Shown piece by piece: positions 7,888-14,694 of a stretch of DNA of 24,080 nucleotides. This DNA comes from an uncultured Collinsella sp. (GTDB lineage Bacteria > Actinomycetota > Coriobacteriia > Coriobacteriales > Coriobacteriaceae). Each line of letters begins with the position of its first letter. Positions within the stretch are counted from its first letter, which is position 1. The notes below the pieces were generated by a model. It searched no databases. It was not told the DNA's origin and worked only from the letters and a program-made list of their open reading frames with translations. A program made the translations under genes and the position numbers. The stretch is from contig URGF01000013.1 of NCBI GenBank assembly GCA_900547285.1, positions 1-24,080 on the forward strand, in the 5' to 3' direction.

Positions 7888-8604
7888 TTAGAACAGGAGG
7901 GCGTAGATGACGGCGATGACGACGGAGGGGAGCATATTGGCCGTGCGGAAGGTCTGAGGACGGATGAGGTTGACGCCGACGCAGAAGATGAGCATGGAGC
8001 CTACGAGCGAAAGGCTGTTGAGGGCTGCTGTGGTCATGATGGGGGAGAGCGCGCCGGCAAACAACGTGATCGTCCCCTGGAACACGGCTACGGGCAGGGC
8101 CGAGAAGATGCAGCCGCGTCCGAGCGACGCCGTCATGGTGCAGACGATGATGCAGTCCAGTGCGCCCTTGAGGGCAAGCGTTGACCAGTCGCCGAGCAGG
8201 CCGTCCTGGATCGATCCCACAATTGCCATGGCGCCGATACACACGGTGAGTGAAGTCGAGACAAAAGCGTTGGTGAACTCGTTATCGCCCTCACTGCCGG
8301 TCTTGCGCTTGAGCCATTCGCCAAGGTTCTCGATGGCGGCTTCCAAGTTGACGGCCTCGCCGATGAGCGAACCGAGCGCAAATGAGACGATGAGCATGGT
8401 GGTGCCGGTGGTCGCTAGCGCCTTCCCATCGATAAGGAGCATCTTTTGCATGGTGCCGCCAAGGCCGATAAACAGGACGCACAGCCCCGATGCTTTCATG
8501 AGTGTGTCTTGGATGCGCGGTGTGATGAAGCGGCCGCCCGCTAATCCCAAAAGACCGCCCGCAACTAAAAGCACAACGTTGATGATTGTTCCCAAGCCCG
8601 GCAT
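7888..8604 (-). CDS. DUF554 family integral membrane protein
   Basis: This is a 238-residue polytopic membrane protein of the DUF554 family (YdfK/YqgA type) with unknown substrate. The sequence is a run of hydrophobic helices, about seven, beginning at the family's typical N-terminus (MPGLGTIINV), with the conserved glycine-rich segment FALGSLIGE and an acidic Glu-rich loop after it. The ATG at 8604 is chosen over an upstream start at 8673 because AGGAGGG sits about six bases before it and the family normally begins here. The gene points the same way as the Shango operon and ends 88 bases before it, with no clear terminator between, so read-through into sngA is possible. Nothing ties it to defence. 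Confidence 0.85.
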   Translation of the reverse strand: MPGLGTIINVVLLVAGGLLGLAGGRFITPRIQDTLMKASGLCVLFIGLGGTMQKMLLIDGKALATTGTTMLIVSFALGSLIGEAVNLEAAIENLGEWLKRKTGSEGDNEFTNAFVSTSLTVCIGAMAIVGSIQDGLLGDWSTLALKGALDCIIVCTMTASLGRGCIFSALPVAVFQGTITLFAGALSPIMTTAALNSLSLVGSMLIFCVGVNLIRPQTFRTANMLPSVVIAVIYALLF

Positions 8605-8722
8605 GAGCCCTCCTGTATTGATGCCAACGTGGCAATCGTAGCAGAACGAAATGCGAGGCACATCGCGACTCATCTAATACGTTATATAAGTGGTGTTAGG
8701 AATGATGTGCAGCATTTAAGCC
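8605..8722. other. Short intergenic stretch with an AT-rich patch
   Basis: This 118-base gap separates the end of the Cys-rich secreted protein gene from the DUF554 start. It holds an AT-rich patch (TTATATAA at 8682-8689) that may contain a minus-strand promoter for the DUF554 gene, but no convincing -35/-10 pair. I see no terminator stem. Confidence 0.3.
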
Positions 8723-10153
8723 TCAGGTGGTTGTCGGGACATAGGGATAGTATTCAAAGCGCAGTGTCATAAGCCGCTGCGGGGATTCAATAGCCGCGGC
8801 GATGATATTGGCATCGCGGGCACGATCAAACCCTTCGAGTTCGATCTGATACGAGACGTCTTGCATAATGTCCAGACGTCGCCAGGCTAGGAGTGTGTCA
8901 CCATCGAATTCCAAGGTCTTGCCTCCGTCTGGAGCAACGGCGTATAGACGCAGCTTGGCGGTGGTTGCAGGGTCGACAACCGTGACCTTTTTAATTTCGT
9001 TTCGAGTATTCTTGGCGCCCAACAAGGTGAGCAGTGTTGGGGCCACGACCTCGCCCGATGGCAAAAAGACGACTTCGATGGATTCGGGAAATGCGATGAT
9101 AGCCGACTTGCGGACGGGCTGATTGGCGGCGGCAACTTCGATGTTCGCAGCGTCGATGACCTCTGTGTGGTCGAGTGCGGCAAGCACGCAACAGTTACCT
9201 TCATCGATCTCTTGAGGATCAGCAAGCCCCAGACTGTCCGCGAGCTCGGGATCGTTTGGATCGGCAGCGGGCTCATTCGGTGCTTCGAAAGAAGCTGGGG
9301 CGCTGTTTGTCGGCGACGGCGTGTCGCCCGCACCTGCTTCTTTATCCGCGCTCTCTTCTTGTATGGTTGCGTTGATGGGTTCGTCGTTTGAGGGGAGCGT
9401 CTTGGCGTCAAGCGCGGAGGGGAGAATTCCGATGGCTCCGGATCCGTTCCACTCCATTTCGAGAAGCGCCGGGTCGGCAAGAATGCGTTGCCTGCTTTGC
9501 GCGTGGGCATCGATTTCAATAGGGCCTGCCTCTATCCCTCGTGTAAGACTGAGTGATCCGGCTGGCTTCTCGAAATGAGCGTTTGTGTCTTTGGCGCTGA
9601 CGGCGTAGAACAGCAGGGACGCTTCTCCCGCCGCGATGGCATCGGTGCCGGCTTTGGTCAGTCGCAACGATGCCGTGAATGAGAGGGTGGGCTGCGCATC
9701 GTCTGCATTCGCGGCGGCGCAGCCCAGACATATACCGCCTCCTTTCTCGAAAAACGTACCGTCGAAGGCGACCTTCGCTCCGTTCGCCGAGTCATCGACC
9801 GAAGCGATGTCGATGCGCAGCTCTAAATTGCATGGATCGCCATCCGCATCGAGCACAACCGAGCGCCACATGCAGACGGCGCACCCCGCCTGGGAGCCGT
9901 TTGCCTTGTTCGAACGATTGATATCCACGACTATCGAGCCGTCCGTATTACGACGAAGGCATCCCGAGGTTGAGATTGCGGCTTGTGCGATCGAAAAACG
10001 CTTACACGCAATGGCACTCGACGGATTTGGTGCGGAGCTTAGGGCTGCTGGTAAGGAGTCTGCCATGACGGGAGTCGCCCAAGCGGCGACGGGCGTTCCG
10101 GTTGCGAGCGCGCCGCAGAGTGCGACGACGGGCAAAAGGTTCTTTGATGCCAT
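8723..10153 (-). CDS. Secreted Cys-rich protein of unknown function, last gene of the surface operon
   Basis: This is a 476-residue exported protein I do not recognise. Residues 1-27 form a signal peptide (hydrophobic core, cleavage near AWA-TP). The N-terminal half of the mature protein has several cysteines, including CxxC pairs (GCAVCMW and ICLGC) and a CC pair further on (GNCC), suggesting disulfides or a metal site. The middle (about 255-310) is a Pro/Ala/Glu/Asp-rich linker. The C-terminal third is predicted beta-rich and ends without an anchor motif. The start is ATG 10153 with AAGGAG about six bases upstream. It lies 18 bases after the LAQTG protein gene on the same strand, so it is probably cotranscribed. 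It may bind other surface proteins from this operon; that is a guess from position. Confidence 0.8.
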   Translation of the reverse strand: MASKNLLPVVALCGALATGTPVAAWATPVMADSLPAALSSAPNPSSAIACKRFSIAQAAISTSGCLRRNTDGSIVVDINRSNKANGSQAGCAVCMWRSVVLDADGDPCNLELRIDIASVDDSANGAKVAFDGTFFEKGGGICLGCAAANADDAQPTLSFTASLRLTKAGTDAIAAGEASLLFYAVSAKDTNAHFEKPAGSLSLTRGIEAGPIEIDAHAQSRQRILADPALLEMEWNGSGAIGILPSALDAKTLPSNDEPINATIQEESADKEAGAGDTPSPTNSAPASFEAPNEPAADPNDPELADSLGLADPQEIDEGNCCVLAALDHTEVIDAANIEVAAANQPVRKSAIIAFPESIEVVFLPSGEVVAPTLLTLLGAKNTRNEIKKVTVVDPATTAKLRLYAVAPDGGKTLEFDGDTLLAWRRLDIMQDVSYQIELEGFDRARDANIIAAAIESPQRLMTLRFEYYPYVPTTT

Positions 10154-10171
10154 GGGGTCTCCTTAGCTAAT

Positions 10172-10453
10172 TTAGTGCGGCCTGTCCGTGTTTTGTTTCT
10201 GGCTGCGTTTGATGTGCAGACCGAGGCCGGCGGTCCCCGCGCCTGCTGCTGCGGCGCCTGCTGCCAAGAGCCATCGTCTGTCGCCTGTCTGCGCCAACGG
10301 TTCCTCGCGGTCGCCGCGGTCGAGCTCCGAGAGGTCGACCGTCACTTGCGTGGCGGCCTGCGCCTGTTCTTGCTGGGCAAAGGCCATGGCTGGCCCAAAC
10401 GCTAGGATGCTGACGGCGGCGGCCAGGGCGACAGCCTTATGCCGTGTGCGCAC
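10172..10453 (-). CDS. Tiny sortase-anchored surface protein with LAQTG motif
   Basis: From the GTG at 10453 this encodes 93 residues with a complete cell-wall sorting layout: signal peptide (1-26, cleavage near AFA-QQ), a mature part of only about 30 residues, LAQTG (53-57), a hydrophobic helix (60-80) and a basic tail (HIKRSQKQ). LAxTG is the signal of class E sortases in Actinobacteria. GTG 10453 is preferred because signal peptides start this way; an upstream TTG (10483) would add ten unlikely residues. It overlaps the upstream gene by 17 bases, implying translational coupling. Its small size resembles the short LPxTG proteins found in WxL loci of Firmicutes, which would fit a role in tethering partner proteins to the wall. 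Confidence 0.8.
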   Translation of the reverse strand: MRTRHKAVALAAAVSILAFGPAMAFAQQEQAQAATQVTVDLSELDRGDREEPLAQTGDRRWLLAAGAAAAGAGTAGLGLHIKRSQKQNTDRPH

Positions 10454-11036
10454 CGGGCTCGACCGTCCAGGTGATCGTTGCAACCTGATCGCCTTCGCCG
10501 GTTACGCGGAAGATGTCGCGCGTGACGCGGGCGACGTTTCCGCTTGTCTTGAGCTTAATTTTGTCCTTGCCGCCGGCAATGCCCTGGTAGCCCATGTCGA
10601 AGGCTGCATTCTTGGAAAGATCGAGGCCCGTCCCCTGCGTTGCGGCGCTGGCGTTCTGGAGTGCGCCGTCGGGGCCGACCTTAAAGTCGATGGAGTTCTG
10701 TGCGGTTCCGGCTTTGGCGTCGGCAGCAATGGTCCAGGTGTTCATGGCGTCGATCTTCATGTTGGTGACATGGATGCCGTAGGCCGAATGATTGTCGATG
10801 GTGGTCGCGTCTTCTGAGGGGCCCTGAAGCGTGCCGTCGGCCTTGGCGACGAAGGGAATAACCGTCGGAACTTTGAACTCAACGTTGTCGATCTCGGTCC
10901 TGACCATTACTTTCGTGGTTCCAACGCGCCCGGCTGCCATAGCTGGCGTCGGGGCGGCGCCCATTGCGAGCGCGAGCGCGAGCCCTGCGCCCACGACGAG
11001 CGCTCTGGCTCCGTTCATGTTCCTGGTGATGTCCAT
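10437..11036 (-). CDS. Secreted protein with WxL-like repeats, probable surface protein
   Basis: This 199-residue exported protein has a signal peptide (cleavage near AMA-AG, about residue 34). The mature part looks beta-rich: a start similar to VEFKVPTVIPF, then a motif MNTWTIAAD and, near the end, ATITWTVEPG. Two Trp-centred motifs spaced this way, the second close to the C-terminus, resemble the paired motifs of WxL cell-wall-binding domains, with Ile and Val in place of Leu. I see the motifs directly; the WxL relationship is an inference. The start is ATG 11036 with AAAGGAA upstream. It is followed by the LAQTG gene with overlap and preceded by a membrane protein gene 90 bases upstream. 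Confidence 0.75.
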   Translation of the reverse strand: MDITRNMNGARALVVGAGLALALAMGAAPTPAMAAGRVGTTKVMVRTEIDNVEFKVPTVIPFVAKADGTLQGPSEDATTIDNHSAYGIHVTNMKIDAMNTWTIAADAKAGTAQNSIDFKVGPDGALQNASAATQGTGLDLSKNAAFDMGYQGIAGGKDKIKLKTSGNVARVTRDIFRVTGEGDQVATITWTVEPGAHTA

Positions 11037-11126
11037 GGTCGTTCCTTTCTATTCGCCGCGGGCCGTCCCCGCGATGATTGGACGAATGCTGGTGAATTGC
11101 GTGCGGTGCCGCGTCGGCCGGAAAAG

Positions 11127-11636
11127 CTAGTTCTCGGCTTGCTCAACCCGCACCTTGACACGTGTCGGATTGCCGTGGCTGTCGAGGGTCTTGGCATCGA
11201 GTGCCTGGATCTCGATGTACGCCTCGCCTTCTTTGATGTCGCCGGCGGGGCACGTTTCGATTGTCTTGCCGGTCTCGACCACACCGGATTCGTACATGGT
11301 CTCGTCGTTTTGGATGACGCGGAATCGCTGGGGAAATTTATTGTCTTGGACGTTTTGCACGTTGACGCGCAGCTTGCCGTCCTCCTGCAGCTGAGCGACC
11401 GGTGCGACCGAAATCGTCATCATGTTGTCGCGGACGATGGCGTTGAGCTCATCTTGGATTTCCTGACGCGTTTTGCCCTCGGCCGTCGTAACCGAAGCGC
11501 CCGCCTCGGGTACGGGCTGCGACTGCCAAGCGTATAGTCCTACGGCGACAAGGGCACAGACGATGGCCAAACAGGCAAGGATGAGCTTCTTGCGACGACC
11601 CAGGCCTGCAAAGTGGGGTGGCTTCTTCGCGCTCAT
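11127..11636 (-). CDS. Single-pass membrane protein with extracellular domain, unknown function
   Basis: This is a 169-residue protein with a basic N-terminus (GRRKK, 13-17), one membrane helix (about 18-36) and an external domain of roughly 130 residues. It is predicted beta-rich, with conserved-looking segments (LRVNVQNVQDNKFPQRF and EAYIEIQALD). The topology is N-terminus inside, C-terminus outside, without a cleavage site. The ATG at 11636 overlaps the stop of the upstream gene as ATGA, a classic coupling, and rules out the longer reading frame. By position it is part of the surface operon; it could be an assembly or anchoring factor, but no domain is recognised. Confidence 0.75.
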   Translation of the reverse strand: MSAKKPPHFAGLGRRKKLILACLAIVCALVAVGLYAWQSQPVPEAGASVTTAEGKTRQEIQDELNAIVRDNMMTISVAPVAQLQEDGKLRVNVQNVQDNKFPQRFRVIQNDETMYESGVVETGKTIETCPAGDIKEGEAYIEIQALDAKTLDSHGNPTRVKVRVEQAEN

Positions 11637-11929
11637 GCGGCATCCTTGGCGGTATAGACGCGCGCAAAGGTGGACGGGTCCGCTCCAAAGAGCATGTGAA
11701 GCATCAGACGGCGCGAGTAGACGAGCTCGTCGAAGTCGGGAGGGAGCTCGATGTCGTGGATATGCGCGATGTGGTGGGCGAGCGCCGAGAACGACTCGGG
11801 GTCGCAGATCACATCGGTGGTAACGTGGTAGACCGTCGTATCGGGGAATGCCTCTTCGTCGAAAGGCAGGAGATGGGGATCGTCGTCGACTTCGATGGCG
11901 ATGCCGTACTGGGGCCAGTAATATGCCAT
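11633..11929 (-). CDS. Small protein, first gene of the surface operon; possible nuclease-fold (DUF559-like) fragment
   Basis: This encodes 98 residues with no signal peptide or membrane helix, so it is probably cytoplasmic. It starts at ATG 11929 behind GGGAGG. The segments WPQYGIAIEVDDDPH and TVYHVTTDVICDPESF resemble the core strands of DUF559/Vsr-like nuclease-fold proteins (acid-x-acid strand, then a short strand and a helix), but the family is normally longer and the catalytic set is not complete here. It may be a domain reduced to a regulatory or structural role, or an unrelated protein. It is coupled by ATGA to the membrane protein gene. Confidence 0.6.
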   Translation of the reverse strand: MAYYWPQYGIAIEVDDDPHLLPFDEEAFPDTTVYHVTTDVICDPESFSALAHHIAHIHDIELPPDFDELVYSRRLMLHMLFGADPSTFARVYTAKDAA

Positions 11930-11949
11930 GGGAACCTCCCTGCTTCTGG

Positions 11950-11973
11950 GCCAAAACTTCTATCGGTTTTGGC
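11950..11973 (-). promoter_or_regulatory. 8-bp hairpin in the 5' leader of the surface operon
   Basis: GCCAAAAC (11950-11957) pairs perfectly with GTTTTGGC (11966-11973), with an 8-base loop. It lies about 20 bases upstream of the first gene's start and just before its ribosome binding site on the minus strand. It may affect leader stability or translation. Two TTGGTCA direct repeats (minus strand) occur at about 12003-12020, further upstream. Confidence 0.3.
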
Positions 11974-12260
11974 TGTCGACGCCGACCTTATCAGCCGCTA
12001 CTTGACCAATTTCTGACCAAATGCTTGACGGATTGGCGTCTCCGCAGGTAAAAGGCGGCAAAAAATACTCCAACTTTTTTCGAGCGACAATCGCGCGGTC
12101 GGCGACGGCGGGGCCATATGTGTCAAAAGCATCGTCTGCCGAGGAAATCAAGCCGCTCGCCGAATTGCACGAACGTAAAAAACGCCAATTATGGAGACGG
12201 TCTCGAACACGTCGACGAAACGATGCGGTAACATCTCCCTGCAAACACTGTAGTTAGCTA
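11974..12260. other. Divergent intergenic region with an open, possibly repeated element
   Basis: This stretch separates the surface operon from the dehydrogenase-Etf operon. It must hold both promoters, but I find no strong -35/-10 pair. A plus-strand frame is open from 12021 to 12257 (78 codons) without a ribosome binding site. Its middle part reads like a plausible peptide rich in charged residues, but it may be chance in GC-rich DNA or a dispersed element. An A6/T6 inverted pair (AAAAAA...TTTTTT) lies around 12059-12080. Confidence 0.3.
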
Positions 12261-12274
12261 AAGGGGGAGTTCGC

Positions 12275-13876
12275 GTGTCTGCAACCATCAAACCCTTCAC
12301 CGACGAGTTCGAAGAGTATGGCCGCGATGAATCTCGCGCATCGGGCGAGGCCTCGAGCATCTCGTTTCCGACAACGGAAAACGAGGTCCGTGCCATTTTG
12401 GAAAAGCTCCATGCCGAGCGTGTTCCGGTAACGGTTCAGGGCGCCCGAACCGGCCTTGCCGCCGGCGCCGTGCCCCACGGCGGGCATATCCTCAATACTT
12501 CCCGTATGAATCGCTATTTGGGCCTTCGCCGCGATGAACAAGGCCAATTTCTGCTGCGCGTGGAGCCGGGCGTTGTGCTCTCGGAGCTGCGCAAGCAGCT
12601 GAGCAAGAAGGTGCTGCCGACCGCTGGTTGGGACCAGGCATCGCTTGAGGCCTACGAGGAGTTCCAAGAGGCTCCCGAGCAGTTTTTTCCCACCGATCCC
12701 ACCGAGGCGTCTGCCTGTCTGGGCGGCATGGCGGCATGTAACGCCTCCGGTGCCCGCAGCTACGCCTACGGCCCCATGCGCCCACATATCACGGGACTCC
12801 ACGTCGTGCTGGCTGATGGCGATTTGCTTGAGCTTCGGCGCGGCGAGGCTTTTGCCCAGGGCCGCCACCTGTCGCTCGTGACGGCAGCGGGCCGTACACT
12901 CGAGCTCGATCTTCCCGGCTATACCATGCCCAAGACAAAAAATGCTTCGGGCTATTTCGTTGCTGACGATATGGATGCCATCGATCTGTTTATCGGTGCG
13001 TGTGGCACAATCGGTGTCATCACCGAACTCGAGATTGCCCTGCAGGTGGCACCCGCGGTCGTTTGGGGCGTGAGCTGCTTCTTCGACAGCGAAGACAAGG
13101 CCGTGTCCTTCACCGATTCTGTGCGTCCCGTCCTGTCCCATGCGGCTGCCATCGAGTACTTCGATGCTGGCGCCCTGGATATTCTACGTCGCCAGCGCGA
13201 GCAGTCGACGGCGTTTGCCTCGCTGCCTGCGCTCGACAAAGACGCCAAGGTCTGTGTCTACGTGGAGCTCGACTGCGACGACGAAGCCCAGGCGACTGAG
13301 GAGCTGTATCACTTGGGGTGGGTACTGGAGCTTGCGGGCGGCAGTGACGATGCGACATGGGTCGCGCGCACCGAGGTCGATCGCGAGTGTCAGCGATTCT
13401 TCCGCCATGCGGTGCCCGAGAGCGTCAACATGCTCATCGACGAGCGCCGCCGCATGGATCCCACCATCACCAAACTGGGTTCGGACATGTCGGTGCCCAA
13501 CGCGCACTTGGCCGATGTTATCGCCCTCTATCGCCGCACGCTGGCGGAAAGTGGGCTTGAATCTGCCGCCTGGGGGCATATCGGTAACAACCATCTGCAT
13601 GTGAACATTCTGCCGCGCGATGCACAGGATTATCGCCGCGGCGCAGAACTCTTTGCCCAGTGGGCTTCCGAGGTCACGGCCATGGGCGGTGCCGTCTCCG
13701 CAGAACACGGCGTCGGCAAGATCAAGGCGGGCTTCTTGGAGACGATGTACGGTCACGAGGCCATGGTCGAGTCGGCGCGGCTCAAGCTCCAGCTCGATCC
13801 TGCCGGGCAGCTGGGTCGCGGTAACCTGTTTTCGGAGAAGCTCTTGGATGAGCTCGTCCAGAAAGGGGGCGCGTGA
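12275..13876 (+). CDS. FAD-binding 2-hydroxyacid dehydrogenase (GlcD / D-lactate dehydrogenase family), probable Etf-linked
   Basis: This is a 533-residue flavoenzyme that should oxidise a 2-hydroxyacid (lactate, glycolate or 2-hydroxyglutarate) to the 2-oxoacid and pass electrons to the Etf proteins encoded next. The N-terminal FAD_binding_4 domain shows the flavin loops (TVQGARTGLAAGAVP; GGMAACNASGARSYAYGPMR). The C-terminal FAD-oxidase_C domain carries the metal/substrate histidines (GHIGNNHLHVN; SAEHGVGKIK). There is no membrane segment. It starts at GTG 12275 with AAGGGGGAG about five bases upstream. The stop overlaps a GTG that could begin etfB, so the three genes form one unit. Its length is somewhat above that of other members, with an acidic insert around residues 125-145. 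The substrate cannot be read from the sequence. Confidence 0.88.
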   Translation: MSATIKPFTDEFEEYGRDESRASGEASSISFPTTENEVRAILEKLHAERVPVTVQGARTGLAAGAVPHGGHILNTSRMNRYLGLRRDEQGQFLLRVEPGVVLSELRKQLSKKVLPTAGWDQASLEAYEEFQEAPEQFFPTDPTEASACLGGMAACNASGARSYAYGPMRPHITGLHVVLADGDLLELRRGEAFAQGRHLSLVTAAGRTLELDLPGYTMPKTKNASGYFVADDMDAIDLFIGACGTIGVITELEIALQVAPAVVWGVSCFFDSEDKAVSFTDSVRPVLSHAAAIEYFDAGALDILRRQREQSTAFASLPALDKDAKVCVYVELDCDDEAQATEELYHLGWVLELAGGSDDATWVARTEVDRECQRFFRHAVPESVNMLIDERRRMDPTITKLGSDMSVPNAHLADVIALYRRTLAESGLESAAWGHIGNNHLHVNILPRDAQDYRRGAELFAQWASEVTAMGGAVSAEHGVGKIKAGFLETMYGHEAMVESARLKLQLDPAGQLGRGNLFSEKLLDELVQKGGA

Positions 13877-13878
13877 AG

Positions 13879-14694
13879 ATGAGCGATTTCCATATGGTGG
13901 TGTGCGTCAAGGCCGTGCCGGGCAGCACCGAGGTCAAGATGGACCCCAAGACCAATACCATCGTGCGCGATGGCAAGCAGGCGGTCATTAATCCCTTTGA
14001 TGCGAGCGCTTTGGAATGCGCGCTGGCGCTGAAGGACGACTTTATCGGCTTTGGCATGGATGTGCGCGTGACGGTGGTGTCGATGGGCATCCCCGCGACC
14101 GAGTCGCTGCTGCGCGACTGCATCGCTCGAGGCGCCGACGATGCGCTGCTGCTGACCGATCGCGCCTTTGCAGGTGCCGATACCCTGGCAACCACCTATG
14201 CCCTCAAGTGCGGCATCGAGGCGCTCGACGAGGACTTCGACCTGCTCATCTGCGGCAAGATGGCGGTGGATGGCGATACGGCCCAGATTGGTCCCGAGCT
14301 TGCCGGTGCCTTTGATATTCCCTGCGTGACCGACGTGAGCTGCGTGCAGAGCGCGGGCTTTACGACCTGTGGCTCGCTGGCGCTCGTTCACGGATGCGAT
14401 GCCGGCGAGGAGACGGTGTACCTTGAGATGCCGTGCGCGATGACGACTGCCAAGGAGATTGGCCAGTTGCGTATGCCGAGTATTGCCGGTATTCGCGCGG
14501 CGGAGGAGGCGGACGTGCGCGTGGTCAGCGCCGCCGACGTGAACGCCGACCCCGCGCGTTGCGGTCTTGCCGGGTCGCCGACACAGGTCGTGCGCTCGTT
14601 TGTGCCCGACCGTGACCAAACGTGCGAGGCCGTTGAGGGGACGGCGTCCGAGCAGGCGGCAAAGCTTGCCAAGATTATCGAGGGGATGGCATAG
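13879..14694 (+). CDS. etfB: Electron transfer flavoprotein beta subunit, bifurcating-type features
   Basis: EtfB pairs with EtfA to carry electrons; in bifurcating complexes its own FAD splits or merges electron pairs. From ATG 13879 (271 aa) it shows the family start (VVCVKAVPG), a DPKTNTIVRDGKQAVINPFD segment like those of bifurcating EtfB, and the signature CGKMAVDGDTAQIGP (125-139), where the DGDTAQ form is typical of bifurcating/FixA-type rather than respiratory Etf. A GTG at 13873 overlapping the previous stop is an alternative start adding two residues; AAAGGGGG is better spaced for the ATG. The next gene starts directly after its stop. Confidence 0.88.
   Translation: MSDFHMVVCVKAVPGSTEVKMDPKTNTIVRDGKQAVINPFDASALECALALKDDFIGFGMDVRVTVVSMGIPATESLLRDCIARGADDALLLTDRAFAGADTLATTYALKCGIEALDEDFDLLICGKMAVDGDTAQIGPELAGAFDIPCVTDVSCVQSAGFTTCGSLALVHGCDAGEETVYLEMPCAMTTAKEIGQLRMPSIAGIRAAEEADVRVVSAADVNADPARCGLAGSPTQVVRSFVPDRDQTCEAVEGTASEQAAKLAKIIEGMA

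Noticed and set aside
11930..12040. Riboswitch in the surface-operon leader
   Set aside because: Only one short hairpin is clear; I could not match the conserved core of any known riboswitch class.
10163..12261. The palindrome TTAGCTAA occurs at 10163-10170 and 12254-12261 as a possible operator
   Set aside because: An 8-base palindrome twice in 24 kb can be chance, and the first copy lies between cotranscribed genes, where an operator is unlikely.
12254..13141. 295-residue open frame on the minus strand
   Set aside because: It is antisense to the FAD dehydrogenase gene; the product is His/Arg-rich without a family pattern.
13753..14619. 288-residue open frame on the minus strand
   Set aside because: It is antisense to etfB and the end of the dehydrogenase gene; no domain, very His/Arg-rich.
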